Assembly: GCA_031555175.1 (NCBI GenBank)
Contig: JAVBUP010000006.1
Location: 39,747-103,746, forward strand
DNA length: 64,000 nucleotides
DNA from: JAVBUP01 sp031555175
GTDB lineage: Bacteria > Bacillota_I > Bacilli_A > Erysipelotrichales > Coprobacillaceae
Direction: 5' to 3'
The notes beneath the pieces were generated by a model, which was given only the letters and a program-made list of their open reading frames with translations, was not told the origin of the DNA and did not search any database. The position numbers and the translations under genes were made by a program. The stretch's first letter is position 1. Every line of letters starts with the position of its first letter. Positions 18,479 to 28,381 of this stretch are shown piece by piece.

Positions 18479-19516
18479 CTAGTCTTCCCTGTTAAATTGC
18501 TTTAAGAAACGCATATCATTAATATAATAATTACGGATATTATCATTTCCATATTTCAACATTGCGATTCTCTCTATACCAATACCAAATGCAAATCCTT
18601 GATATTTCTTAGAATCGAAACCACACATATCTAATACCTTTGGATTAACCATCCCAGCTCCTAGAATTTCAATCCACCCTGTATGTTTACATGTTGGGCA
18701 CCCTTTTCCATCACATATATGACAGCTAACATCAACTTCTACTGATGGTTCAGTGAATGGGAAAAAACTTGGGCGCAATCTTATTGACCTTTTTTCACCA
18801 AATAAATGTTTAGCTAAAACATCTAATGTTCCTTTTAAGTCAGCCATTGTAATATTTTCATCAATCACTAACCCCTCAATTTGAGCAAATTGATGAGAAT
18901 GAGTTGCATCATCATCATCACGGCGGTATGTCTTACCTGGACAGATAATTTTAATTGGACCTATACCAGCTGCTTTTAGCATTGTTCGTGCTTGAACTGG
19001 TGAAGTGTGAGTCCTTAGTAACAAGTTTTCATCTATATAGAATGAATCTTGCATCGCCCTTGCTGGATGGTCTTTTGGCAAGTTCATTAACTCGAAGTTG
19101 TGATAATCACTTTCTACTTCAGGTCCTTCTTCAATTGAATAACCCATTCCTAAGAATAAATCTTCGACTTGCTCAGTAACAATCGATAATGGATGTTTTG
19201 TTCCTGTTGGCACATGATATGCAGGTAATGTTATATCAATTGACTCTTTCTCTAATTTTTCATTAATTTCTTTTGCTTCTAATACCACTTTTCTTTCTTC
19301 AATAGCATTAGTAATCTCTTCTTTTACTTGGTTAGATACTTGCCCCATTTTTGGTCTATCTTCTGGAGATAAATCCTTCATATTGCTCATAGCTTCTTGA
19401 ATAGGACCTTTTTTTCCAAGATATAGGACTCTTAAATCATTTAACGATTTTAAATCACTACATGAAATAATTTGCTCTAATGCTTCACCCTTAATAGTTT
19501 GTAATTTTTCTATCAT
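18479..19516 (-). CDS. pheS: Phenylalanyl-tRNA synthetase alpha subunit
   Basis: A 345-residue catalytic alpha chain. An N-terminal coiled coil (residues ~1-90) is followed by the class II core: motif 2 around CPGKTYRRDDDDATHSHQFAQ and motif 3 in FGIGIERIAMLKYG, with the phenylalanine pocket near FFPFTEPSVEVDV. An added four-cysteine knuckle (CHICDGKGCPTC) is typical of many Firmicute PheS proteins. The start is preceded by GAGGAAGAG. It is the first gene of the T-box-controlled pheST operon. Confidence 0.97.
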   Translation of the reverse strand: MIEKLQTIKGEALEQIISCSDLKSLNDLRVLYLGKKGPIQEAMSNMKDLSPEDRPKMGQVSNQVKEEITNAIEERKVVLEAKEINEKLEKESIDITLPAYHVPTGTKHPLSIVTEQVEDLFLGMGYSIEEGPEVESDYHNFELMNLPKDHPARAMQDSFYIDENLLLRTHTSPVQARTMLKAAGIGPIKIICPGKTYRRDDDDATHSHQFAQIEGLVIDENITMADLKGTLDVLAKHLFGEKRSIRLRPSFFPFTEPSVEVDVSCHICDGKGCPTCKHTGWIEILGAGMVNPKVLDMCGFDSKKYQGFAFGIGIERIAMLKYGNDNIRNYYINDMRFLKQFNRED

Positions 19517-19534
19517 TTCTCTTCCTCCTCAAAA

Positions 19535-19745
19535 TAAAAAACCGTTCCATAAAGGAACGATTTAACGCGGTACCATCCTAATTCGTAATTTCTTACGCAC
19601 TTAATTGCCTGTAACGTAGGTATACGGTAGTGATTAGCTACACTCCAAGGTGAATTCAAATCATAAGTGTTTAGGAAACTCCCACCAAGTCTTTCCCTCG
19701 CTTTAAATCTTTTTTGATTTTACTTGTCCTTATCATCGTTTTGTT
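19535..19745 (-). promoter_or_regulatory. T-box leader (Phe specifier) upstream of pheST
   Basis: Minus strand: core AGGATGGTACCGCG, terminator CGTTCC/GGAACG followed by GTTTTTTA, and a Stem I with specifier loop GAATTCACC in which TTC is a phenylalanine codon. Confidence 0.93.
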
Positions 19746-19852
19746 ATTTCTCAAATATTATACAACTTAATCACTACCAAATCAATAAAAAACTAGGTAA
19801 TCTATTAAATACTTACAACATCCTTAGCAATGGTTAATGAAGATGATTAAAA

Positions 19853-20341
19853 CTATTTTCTTATATAAATGCGATTTCCATATTCATCGTCGCCACATTC
19901 TATAAATCCATTATTTAACCAAAATCTACGGTTACTTGGATTTGAAGTATTTAGTGCAAAATATTTTGCACCGTGTTTTTGGACAGCATTTTTGAAGAAT
20001 TCAAAAAACTCTGTTCCTAATCCCTGACCACGAAACTTACGATCGATGCAAAAATCAACGATAAAACATTTACCATCCTCTGATTTATAAATCGCATATT
20101 CCACGAACCCAGCATAAATTTCATCGATATATAAATATGCAACCATCAAGGGATCTATTTCACGTTTAAATAGTTTTTCCATAGAAGACTTATATTCCAT
20201 AGATAGAAACCACTCTGTGTCCTCCTTGCTCATTGGAGGATTACAGTTTGGAATGATGTCTTCAATTATATAGCGATCACGCAATAACCAAAACTCCTTA
20301 ATATCCGTTAGATACTTCAACTCCATTTTTCTATTACTCAT
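19853..20341 (-). CDS. GNAT-family N-acetyltransferase
   Basis: A 162-residue acetyl-CoA-dependent transferase. Motif A is VDFCIDRKFRGQGLGTEFFEFF, with RGQGLG binding the pyrophosphate of CoA; motif B continues through KYFALNTSNPSNRRFWLNNGF. The substrate is unknown. The start at 20341 follows AAAGGTGAGGG; nine upstream residues in frame are left out. It lies downstream of the two MFS genes on the same strand, after a 50-base gap, so it may be a read-through partner. Resistance-type acetylation alongside efflux is possible but unproven. Confidence 0.85.
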   Translation of the reverse strand: MSNRKMELKYLTDIKEFWLLRDRYIIEDIIPNCNPPMSKEDTEWFLSMEYKSSMEKLFKREIDPLMVAYLYIDEIYAGFVEYAIYKSEDGKCFIVDFCIDRKFRGQGLGTEFFEFFKNAVQKHGAKYFALNTSNPSNRRFWLNNGFIECGDDEYGNRIYIRK

Positions 20342-20418
20342 ATATCCCTCACCTTTCAAAAAAAGCAAATTCCTTGTTCCAAAATAATTAATACTAAATC
20401 ACAATAAATATTAATTTT

Positions 20419-21624
20419 TTATTCCTGTCCATTTTGAACAGTTTTATTAAACATCATTGTAACTCCAACTATAGATATGGCAAGGCCTGCGCCTATGAAA
20501 ATATAGTTAATAGCAATAATATCAGATAATAAACCAAAGACTGTCGTCGACACAGGGATTGTACAAGATGAAATAAGTGATGTAAAACTGAATAATCTTC
20601 CAAGTTTATCCTTATCAACTCGTGATTGAACAATTGTTCTAAATGGTGTATTAAATCCTACCATTGTAATGCCAATCATCACTGACACAATGATTAATAC
20701 CATAAATGGCAAAGCCACACCATACATTATTTCCCCTATACCTACAAAAACTATAAACATGGACATGGATAGCATAGGCCTTTTGAAATTTCCTTTCACA
20801 GATATAAATATTCCTGCCACAAGCATTCCGATACTTAAACCCATTTGTGCTCCAGATAAATAAATCGGATCTTTCCCAAACATCTCAGTGATTCGTAATG
20901 GTAATAATAGCGATACTGGATTAGCTAGAAAGTTTATTGCCATTGCATAAAACAAAATAGAGATAATAAATCTATCACTCTTTACATATAGTAATCCCTC
21001 TTTAAACTCAGAAAGTATTGTTGTTTTGCTCTCAAATATTTTTGGTTTATATTCGCTTTTTATTAAGAATAATAAACCACATCCAATAACTGCTGTTACA
21101 ACATCAATATAGAAAATGAATTCAAGTGGAGCAAACTTAATAAGCACTGCTCCAAATGCTGGAGATAATAAATCGATAAATGATGAAATTGTACTGTGAA
21201 TACCATTAATTCTCATTAGTTGTCCATCAGGAACAAATTCTGGCAAAAATGATGGAATCGAAGGGTTTTGAACTCCAGACCCCAAAGAACGGCAAGCATT
21301 AACTGCTAATAATACCCATATTTCTTTATATCCTAATGTGAAACTTATTGCTGCTACAAGTGTCGCAAAAGCAATAAACAAGTCAGGTAACATAATTAGG
21401 TATTTTTTATTATATCTGTCAGCCCATACACCAGCAAATAATGTTGCGATAAAACTTGGAAAAAAACTACATAATGAGGCTATCATCAGCATTATGCCTG
21501 ATTCCGTTTCAGCAGCAATATAAAATATAATCGCGAAGGAAACTAGCGATGAGCCAAACATTGAAACTGATTGTCCACCAATGAATAATAATGCTTTCCT
21601 TAACCAAGATTGATTTTCTTCCAT
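20419..21624 (-). CDS. MFS transporter, second of a tandem paralogous pair
   Basis: A 401-residue, 12-helix major facilitator. The loop 2-3 motif GVWADRYNKKYLIMLPDL matches the MFS signature, and the fold ends with six helices after a central loop near residue 195. It belongs with macrolide/multidrug-type efflux MFS proteins (MefA-like half motifs, SLGSGVQNPSIPSFLPEFVP), but the substrate is unknown. It shares obvious block similarity with the upstream protein (SVSMFGSSLVSFAIIFYI against AVSILGSSLVSFAIIFYI), so the pair arose by tandem duplication. The genes are 25 bases apart. Confidence 0.85.
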   Translation of the reverse strand: MEENQSWLRKALLFIGGQSVSMFGSSLVSFAIIFYIAAETESGIMLMIASLCSFFPSFIATLFAGVWADRYNKKYLIMLPDLFIAFATLVAAISFTLGYKEIWVLLAVNACRSLGSGVQNPSIPSFLPEFVPDGQLMRINGIHSTISSFIDLLSPAFGAVLIKFAPLEFIFYIDVVTAVIGCGLLFLIKSEYKPKIFESKTTILSEFKEGLLYVKSDRFIISILFYAMAINFLANPVSLLLPLRITEMFGKDPIYLSGAQMGLSIGMLVAGIFISVKGNFKRPMLSMSMFIVFVGIGEIMYGVALPFMVLIIVSVMIGITMVGFNTPFRTIVQSRVDKDKLGRLFSFTSLISSCTIPVSTTVFGLLSDIIAINYIFIGAGLAISIVGVTMMFNKTVQNGQE

Positions 21625-21649
21625 TTTCTTCTCCCCTTAATAATTATAA

Positions 21650-22891
21650 CTATAATACTTCGGCAAATTCCTTAACGCTAGAGATTTTAAGGTTTTTGTT
21701 TTTCGCAATAAAGATGCAAAATGATGCATTAGCAATTCCACCAATAGCAATTACCGTTCCTACCCCAATTATATCCGCTAACGGGCCAAAGAGCACCATA
21801 GCAATCGGAGTCGCAATAGAAGAAAGCACTTCTAGCATCCCTAATACTCTTCCAAGTATTTGTGAAGGAGTCTTTTCTTGGATCATAGCACTAATAGGTG
21901 CATTAAAGCCTGGTACTGTAATACCAATAGTAAAATATAATAATAAATAAATGATAAATGCAGGAGCAAATCCCATCCAGAATTGACATAACCCAAGAAT
22001 TAAGCAGAATAGAGAAATTGCTTTTGTTTTATCTTTAAAGTCTCCCTTGATTGATAAATAGATTCCTCCGACCACCATGCCAATTCCAATCGCCATGTTC
22101 ACTGCTGATAAATACATTGCATCTTCACCATAATTTAGTGTCACGTGTAAAGATGACAACATATTGATTGGCGTAAAGAAAAAGTTTAGACCAACGTTAA
22201 ACATAATCATAGTAAAGATATACTTTTCTTGTTTGATATATACTAAACCATCTTTTAGTTCTTGGATTATTCTATTATTAGTATGAGTATTATCATCTGA
22301 TTCTTTAACTTGATGTTTTGTAATTGGAATCAGTATTAATAATCCTACACCGATAATAGCAGTAAATACATCAATACCAAAAATATATTCAATAGGAATC
22401 ATTTTTACTAACATGGCACCAAATAATGGTGAAATGATTTGAATCACAGAAGCCACTGTACTATACATGCTGTTAGCGCGAACCAATTGCTCAGTTGGTA
22501 CTATATCAGGAATGACAGCTCCAACACAAGGACCTTGAATTCCTGAACCTATCGAGCGGCATACCATGCATACTAGAATAACCCATATTTCTTGATATCC
22601 ACAGGCAAAGCAAATTGCTACAGTAAGCGTTGCTAGTGCTGTAAATATATCTGAGAAAGCAATAAGCTTCTTACGATCATAACGATCTGCCCATACCCCT
22701 GAAATAAATGATATAAGAAATCTAGGCATAAATGATGCCATTGATGCGATACTCATCATTGTCCCTGATTTAGTCGTATTTGTAATATAAAAAATAATTG
22801 CAAATGAAACAAGTGATGATCCAAGTATAGACACTGCTTGTCCCCCAAAAAAGTAAGCCATATGTTTTTTCCAATTCTTTAACTCTTCCAT
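21650..22891 (-). CDS. MFS transporter, first of a tandem paralogous pair
   Basis: A 413-residue, 12-helix major facilitator. Signature loop GVWADRYDRKKLIAFSDIF and the SIGSGIQGPCVGAVIPDIVP block place it in the MefA-like drug efflux group. It is first in the operon after a well-formed promoter carrying three operator-like repeats, so expression is probably inducible by a ligand. No dedicated regulator gene is adjacent. As a pair, the two paralogues could have different substrates or cooperate; nothing in the sequence chooses. Confidence 0.87.
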   Translation of the reverse strand: MEELKNWKKHMAYFFGGQAVSILGSSLVSFAIIFYITNTTKSGTMMSIASMASFMPRFLISFISGVWADRYDRKKLIAFSDIFTALATLTVAICFACGYQEIWVILVCMVCRSIGSGIQGPCVGAVIPDIVPTEQLVRANSMYSTVASVIQIISPLFGAMLVKMIPIEYIFGIDVFTAIIGVGLLILIPITKHQVKESDDNTHTNNRIIQELKDGLVYIKQEKYIFTMIMFNVGLNFFFTPINMLSSLHVTLNYGEDAMYLSAVNMAIGIGMVVGGIYLSIKGDFKDKTKAISLFCLILGLCQFWMGFAPAFIIYLLLYFTIGITVPGFNAPISAMIQEKTPSQILGRVLGMLEVLSSIATPIAMVLFGPLADIIGVGTVIAIGGIANASFCIFIAKNKNLKISSVKEFAEVL

Positions 22892-22907
22892 ATATTGTCC
22901 TCCTACA

Positions 22908-22983
22908 TGTGTATTACACTATTATGTGTTATACACAATGGTGTGTTATGCACATATTATACTACTGAATTTAATAATTGCAA
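22908..22983 (-). promoter_or_regulatory. MFS operon promoter with three 13-bp operator-like repeats at 17-bp spacing
   Basis: Minus-strand -35 TTGCAA (22978-22983), 16-bp spacer, -10 TATAAT (22956-22961). Downstream lie three near-palindromes on the plus strand: TGTGTATTACACT (22908-22920), TGTGTTATACACA (22925-22937, perfect) and TGTGTTATGCACA (22942-22954). Their centres are exactly 17 bp apart. The nearest touches the -10, so a bound repressor would block initiation. Confidence 0.8.
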
Positions 22984-23001
22984 CTGTTTATTAGAAAATA
23001 A

Positions 23002-23040
23002 AATAAAAAACTCTAATATTAATAAATAATACTAGAGCAA
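23002..23040 (-). terminator. Terminator after the lactate permease-like gene
   Basis: CTCTAGTATT/AATATTAGAG stem followed by a run of six T on the minus strand. Confidence 0.75.
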
Positions 23041-23058
23041 ATATTAGATTATTAGTCT

Positions 23059-24657
23059 TTATACAAAATATAATAGCAACATCGTTAAAATCCCAATCAT
23101 TGAGCAGGATAAAACAGTAATGGCTAGTCCCTTTTTGAATGTAGGCTTAACAGCATCAGACTCATATAAAACTTCAGATGCAATGATAATTGGGAATATT
23201 CCAATGACAGATGCTACTGCTGACCCAAGTTGTTGGCTTGCACCAATTATTTGTGTATTAAGATTACTTATAGCTGCAATATCAAATTGGAATCTTGCAA
23301 ATAACATATCCCCCATATTCGCACCACCAGTTAGTAATGTTCCAAGAGCTGCTACAAATGGAGATATCATCCCCCAAAGTGATCCAATAAATAGACCCGT
23401 TTGGTCAGATAAATACATTGACATTGAGTTACTACCCTCTACCCCACCAAAACTACTTGTAAAGATAACTATAACAATACATATTCCAACAAGTTGAAAA
23501 GCAATGTTGTGTAATAACTCAGTTAACTTCTCAGTTATCTGTTCCACATCGTCTAGTTTTAAGCGATAAAAATATATCATTAGCAATCCAAACAAGAAGC
23601 AAATTGTCCCAGGAGACGTTAGTAATTGAAATGATGCTCCCGGTAGATATGGATATGCTGGAAAATCAATGACCACTTTCTTTAATGCTTCTCCTAATGG
23701 TTCAATGATTTGTAGAATCAAAGAGAAAATAGTAAATAGCGCAAACGGAAATAACATATTAAATACTGAAATGGATGGTTTGTCCATCTCTACATCAGTC
23801 TTTCTTCTTATTGCTACATCTGGTATCATAATATTATTTTTAATCATATAAATTGATACTAGAATTGTTAACATTGATGGTATAACAGCAGCTAACTTAT
23901 ATGATACAAAATATGTCAATACAGTAGAACTAGATAAATATATCAAAGATGTTGTTACAGTAAAGGGAATCATGGCTTTAAAATCTTTAATTGAGCATTT
24001 ATTAAAGCGAACTGTAACAAAGTATAACGCCAATAATGGAAACATCATATTCACAAAATATGATAGTAATCCAGTGATGATAGATACATTACTGATATAA
24101 GATTCAGCTGATGAAAAAACTGCCCCAAATATATTAGAACTTGTAAGCCCACCTATAGAACTTGATAATCCATTAGAAAAAGATCCAAAAGATGAACAAA
24201 ATGCGGTACCTAGTAATGAAATAAATATTGAGTGCTTCTTATCAAAATTAAGAGCATATAGCATTAATGCACATACTACCACAGGTATTCCATAACCAAA
24301 TAGTGATTGTAGTAGTGAAGCAAAGAATACTCCGATTAATAGAGATTGCAAACGAATATCAGGAGTTAGATTATGTACATAATACGTAAGAGCATCAAAG
24401 ACACTCGCCTTCATCAACGTAAACACAAAAAATAGCGTTCCAAATACAGTCCACAAAGGAACAACCGATTCATATATACCACGTACAGACAAGACAATGA
24501 CATTCTCTATAGGTAATTCCCATAAAAATACACAGCTTACCCATACTATTATAAGCATAAACAGTGTAATAACTGGATCTTTTCTTAACAAAGAGATAAA
24601 GAGCCCAAATAATGCGATTAATGGAATAATTGAAACTACCAAGGATAACGATTCCAC
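23059..24657 (-). CDS. L-lactate permease (LctP) family transporter
   Basis: A 532-residue, about 13-helix membrane protein. The C-terminal signature SLWGMISPFVAALGTLLTGG followed by ANMGDMLFARFQ and IIGASQQLGSAVASVIGIFPI is characteristic of LctP/LldP proton symporters. The family moves lactate or glycolate; the substrate here is not proven. No lactate dehydrogenase gene is adjacent, so the usual lct context is missing. It is monocistronic, with its own terminator at 23002-23040 and an untranslated leader of under 90 bases from the ABC operon terminator. Confidence 0.85.
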   Translation of the reverse strand: MESLSLVVSIIPLIALFGLFISLLRKDPVITLFMLIIVWVSCVFLWELPIENVIVLSVRGIYESVVPLWTVFGTLFFVFTLMKASVFDALTYYVHNLTPDIRLQSLLIGVFFASLLQSLFGYGIPVVVCALMLYALNFDKKHSIFISLLGTAFCSSFGSFSNGLSSSIGGLTSSNIFGAVFSSAESYISNVSIITGLLSYFVNMMFPLLALYFVTVRFNKCSIKDFKAMIPFTVTTSLIYLSSSTVLTYFVSYKLAAVIPSMLTILVSIYMIKNNIMIPDVAIRRKTDVEMDKPSISVFNMLFPFALFTIFSLILQIIEPLGEALKKVVIDFPAYPYLPGASFQLLTSPGTICFLFGLLMIYFYRLKLDDVEQITEKLTELLHNIAFQLVGICIVIVIFTSSFGGVEGSNSMSMYLSDQTGLFIGSLWGMISPFVAALGTLLTGGANMGDMLFARFQFDIAAISNLNTQIIGASQQLGSAVASVIGIFPIIIASEVLYESDAVKPTFKKGLAITVLSCSMIGILTMLLLYFV

Positions 24658-24715
24658 TTCACCACTCTCCTTCCATAAACATTGTTTAAATTATAGCACA
24701 TTTTATCTATTTAGT

Positions 24716-24748
24716 AAAAAAAGATACATCTCTGTATCTTTTTTAATC
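24716..24748 (-). terminator. Terminator of the MarR-ABC exporter operon
   Basis: Stem AAAAAAGATACA/TGTATCTTTTTT around a 4-nt loop, with a T-run on the minus strand and overlap of the ABC gene stop. Confidence 0.88.
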
Positions 24749-26632
24749 CATCTCTTCTTGGAAAGTTCCATTACTAAATTGAGAATTATAAAGGTCAGAA
24801 TAGAATCCTTTTTGTTCTAACAATTCATTATGACTTCCCATCTCAATAATTGACCCTTGATTCATAACCAAAATCAAATCTGCATCTTTAATAGTTGATA
24901 AACGATGTGCAATTACAAAGCTTGTACGTCCATTCATTAACGTTGTCATTGCCTTTTGGATTAATACCTCAGTACGTGTATCAACTGATGATGTAGCTTC
25001 ATCAAGAATTAGTATTCTAGGATCTGCTAATAAAGCTCTGGCAATTGTTAGTAATTGCTTTTGCCCAGCTGATATATTTGAAGCATCTTCATTTAACACC
25101 GTATCATATCCATCAGGTAAAGTAGTAATGAAGTGATGAACACGAGCTGCTTTTGCAGCTTCTACTACTTCGTCAAAAGTAGCTCCCTCTTTACCATAAG
25201 CGATGTTTTCTTTGACAGTTCCATTAAATAACCAAGTATCTTGCAGAACCATACCAAATGTTTTTCTCAAATCAACTCGTGACATATCACGAATATCTGT
25301 ACCATCAACAATGATATTACCGTTATCAATTTCATAGAATCTCATTAGTAAGTTTACAATAGTTGTTTTTCCTGCCCCAGTAGGACCAACAATAGCAACA
25401 GTCTGACCAGGTGTAACAATTAAGTTCATATTCTTGATCAACTCTTTATCTGGTAAATAAGAGAAATCTACCTCATTAAATACAACAAATCCATTTGCTG
25501 ATTCTGCTACGTTTGATTCAATAACATCAGGAATTTCTTCCTCTTCATCTAATAACTCAAATACGCGCTCAGCAGATGCAACTGTTGATTGTAGCACATT
25601 AGCGATATTGGCAACTTGGGAGATTGGTTGACCAAACTGTTTTGAATATGCAATAAATGCCTGAACATTCCCAATTTCCATTGTCCCATCAATAACACTT
25701 TTACCACCAATTACACAAATAAATACATAGTTGATATTATTTACAAAGTTCATAATCGGCATAATGATTCCTGAAATAAATTGTGCTTTCCATGCCGAAT
25801 TGTACAATTCATTGTTTGTAGCACTAAATTCAGCAATTTTTTCATCTTCTTTACCAAATGCTTTTACGACATTATGAGCAGTATATGTCTCTTCTACTAC
25901 TCCATTTAATGTCCCGGTTTCAGCCCATTGTTTTACAAAGTATACTTGCGATTTCTTAGCAATTGAACTTACCAATAACATACTCACTGGTAGTACTACT
26001 AAACTAATAAGCATTAAAGTAATACTAATTGTCCACATATAATAAATGATTGTGATTAATTGCACTACTGAAGATATAATTTGCGTTAAACTTTGTTGTA
26101 AAGTTCCACTTATATTATCAACATCATTTGTTGTACGGCTTAGAATATCTCCCTTTGAATGAGAGTCATAATACTTCAAAGGCAGTTTAGTTAATTTATA
26201 ATCAATATCTTTTCTTAAGTTTAGCACTACTTGTTGAGAAATTTTAGCCATTACATATTGTTGTAAATATTGGAAAACCGATGATATTACATACATAAAT
26301 AGCAATGTATAAATTACTTTTTGAATACTATCAAAATTAATTGCAGCTGACACATCGCCCATCATCCTTGCCACAACAACTCGATAAATTTCAGTAGTTG
26401 CTTCCCCAAGAACTTTTGGAGAACGAGTGCTAATCACTTGACCAATGACTGCAAATAATAGCACCGCAATTAAACCAATTATATATGGTCTTAATAATTT
26501 TAATAAACGATTGAAAGTTGGTTTAAAGTTTTTAGCTTTTTCAACTGGACCACGTCCACCCATGGGCCCATGTCCCATCGGGCCTCTACCACGTGCAGGT
26601 TGCTTTGGAGTTTTTACTTGATCTTCTGCCAT
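24743..26632 (-). CDS. ABC exporter, membrane-ATPase fusion, subunit B of a heterodimer
   Basis: A 629-residue half-transporter: a Gly/Pro-rich cytoplasmic N-terminus (residues 1-35), six membrane helices (~45-330) and an ATPase domain. Walker A is GPTGAGKTT, the signature NISAGQKQLL, Walker B RILILDEATSSVD, and the switch His is in VIAHRLS. It resembles the LmrD/BmrD-type subunit, larger with an N-terminal extension. It starts one base after the stop of subunit A and must be co-translated. The pair would export drugs or lipids. The Glu after Walker B is intact here, so this is likely the catalytic half. Confidence 0.92.
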   Translation of the reverse strand: MAEDQVKTPKQPARGRGPMGHGPMGGRGPVEKAKNFKPTFNRLLKLLRPYIIGLIAVLLFAVIGQVISTRSPKVLGEATTEIYRVVVARMMGDVSAAINFDSIQKVIYTLLFMYVISSVFQYLQQYVMAKISQQVVLNLRKDIDYKLTKLPLKYYDSHSKGDILSRTTNDVDNISGTLQQSLTQIISSVVQLITIIYYMWTISITLMLISLVVLPVSMLLVSSIAKKSQVYFVKQWAETGTLNGVVEETYTAHNVVKAFGKEDEKIAEFSATNNELYNSAWKAQFISGIIMPIMNFVNNINYVFICVIGGKSVIDGTMEIGNVQAFIAYSKQFGQPISQVANIANVLQSTVASAERVFELLDEEEEIPDVIESNVAESANGFVVFNEVDFSYLPDKELIKNMNLIVTPGQTVAIVGPTGAGKTTIVNLLMRFYEIDNGNIIVDGTDIRDMSRVDLRKTFGMVLQDTWLFNGTVKENIAYGKEGATFDEVVEAAKAARVHHFITTLPDGYDTVLNEDASNISAGQKQLLTIARALLADPRILILDEATSSVDTRTEVLIQKAMTTLMNGRTSFVIAHRLSTIKDADLILVMNQGSIIEMGSHNELLEQKGFYSDLYNSQFSNGTFQEEMD

Positions 26633-26633
26633 C

Positions 26634-28361
26634 TTATAATTCCTCCTTACTTAATTGGGATAATACAATTTCTTGATATACTTTATTGCTGTTAAATAGC
26701 TCATCATGAGTTCCTAACCCAGCAATTTTACCATCTTCTAGAACAATAATTTGATCAGCATCCAAAATACTGCTGACACGTTGAGCTACAATAATAACAG
26801 TAGCCTCCTTTGTCTCATCCTTAAGTTTCGCTCTCAAGTTAGCATCGGTCTTAACGTCTAGGGCAGAGAAACTATCATCAAACACATAGATTTCTGGTTT
26901 TCTCACTAGAGCGCGAGCAATGGCTAAACGTTGGCGTTGCCCACCTGAGAAATTCGTACCGCCTTGAGACACTGGTGCATCAATTCCACCATCTAATTTA
27001 GAGACAAAGTCCTTTGCTTGAGCAATGTCAAGGGCATGCCAAATCTCCTCATCAGTCGCATCATCTTTACCAAATTTCATATTGTCACGGATTGTTCCAC
27101 TAAACAAATAATTCTTTTGTGGAATAAATCCGATTACATTCCTTAAATCTTCTTGAGAAAGATTTCTAACATCAATTCCGTTAACTAGAATTCTTCCTTC
27201 TGTAGCATCTAAAAAGCGAGGAATTAATCTAATCAATGTTGATTTACCAGAACCAGTTGAACCGATAATAGCAGTTGTCATCCCAGGTTTAGAAATAAAT
27301 GATAGATTTTCCAATACATCAGTACTACTGTCATCAAACCTAAAAGTCACGTTTTCAAACTCAATTTGACCAAAAATGCTACCATCAAATGTTTCAACCA
27401 TTGTTGTATCAGTAATAGATGGTTGATAAGAAGTTACTTCTTCAATTCTTTTAATTGAAGCAGCCGCACGAGGAATAACGACAAACATCATTGCAGCCAT
27501 CAAGAAAGAGAACATAATTATAAAAGAATATTGGTTAAATGCCATTAAGGCACCAACACCCATTACACCAGTATCTATTCTATGTGCCCCAAACCACATG
27601 ACTGAAATAGTCGTTAATTGCATAATAAAGAATAATAAAGGCATTAATAAAGCCATTCTTAACTGTACTTTAATGGAAGTATCAGTCAAATCTTTGTTAG
27701 CTGCTCCAAATCTTGCAGACTCATGTTTATTCTTATTAAATGCACGGATTACTTTAACACCAGATAAATGTTCGCGTAATACTTGATTTACTTTATCTAA
27801 TTTGGTTTGTTGTACTGTAAATAATGGTACAGTTGTAAATACAGCTATAATCATAATTACTAGCATACAAGGAAGTGTTACAGCAAAAATCCAAGTTAAT
27901 GGAGCGTCTTTTGTTCGCGCCATTAAGATACCACCAATTGACATTATTGGGGCACTTAACATCATACGCAAAGCCATAACAATAGCTTGCTGTACTTGTT
28001 GTACATCATTTGTCGTTCTTGTAATTAGAGAAGGAGCACCAAATTTCCCAACTTCAAAATCGGAAAATGTTTCCACCTTCTTAAAAACTTCTAAACGCAT
28101 ATCTCTACCTACAGCCATTGCAACTCTCGATGATAACAATCCTATCAAAATTGCACATACGGCAATAATTGTTACAAAGACCATCATTTTTAATCCATGG
28201 CTATAAATATAATCCATATCTCCTTGCGTTACACCAGTATCCACAATTTCACTCATCAATGTTGGCAAATATAAGTCTGACATTGATTGAATGAAAATTA
28301 GTACGATAATTGCTGCCACCTGCAAAGCATATGGTCTTAATTTCTTCATAATAGTTTTCAT
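26634..28361 (-). CDS. ABC exporter, membrane-ATPase fusion, subunit A of a heterodimer
   Basis: A 575-residue half-transporter with six helices and one ATPase domain. Walker A is GSTGSGKST and the signature FSGGQRQRLAIARAL. The Walker B region reads EIYVFDDSFSALD, with Asp instead of the catalytic Glu, and the switch region VIIVAQRVSS has Gln where His is usual. These are the hallmarks of the degenerate-site subunit in heterodimeric exporters (LmrC/BmrC type). With the downstream gene it forms one transporter with a single consensus ATP site. marR lies 20 bases upstream. Confidence 0.92.
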   Translation of the reverse strand: MKTIMKKLRPYALQVAAIIVLIFIQSMSDLYLPTLMSEIVDTGVTQGDMDYIYSHGLKMMVFVTIIAVCAILIGLLSSRVAMAVGRDMRLEVFKKVETFSDFEVGKFGAPSLITRTTNDVQQVQQAIVMALRMMLSAPIMSIGGILMARTKDAPLTWIFAVTLPCMLVIMIIAVFTTVPLFTVQQTKLDKVNQVLREHLSGVKVIRAFNKNKHESARFGAANKDLTDTSIKVQLRMALLMPLLFFIMQLTTISVMWFGAHRIDTGVMGVGALMAFNQYSFIIMFSFLMAAMMFVVIPRAAASIKRIEEVTSYQPSITDTTMVETFDGSIFGQIEFENVTFRFDDSSTDVLENLSFISKPGMTTAIIGSTGSGKSTLIRLIPRFLDATEGRILVNGIDVRNLSQEDLRNVIGFIPQKNYLFSGTIRDNMKFGKDDATDEEIWHALDIAQAKDFVSKLDGGIDAPVSQGGTNFSGGQRQRLAIARALVRKPEIYVFDDSFSALDVKTDANLRAKLKDETKEATVIIVAQRVSSILDADQIIVLEDGKIAGLGTHDELFNSNKVYQEIVLSQLSKEEL

Positions 28362-28381
28362 ATTCTTTTCCTTTCAATTTA

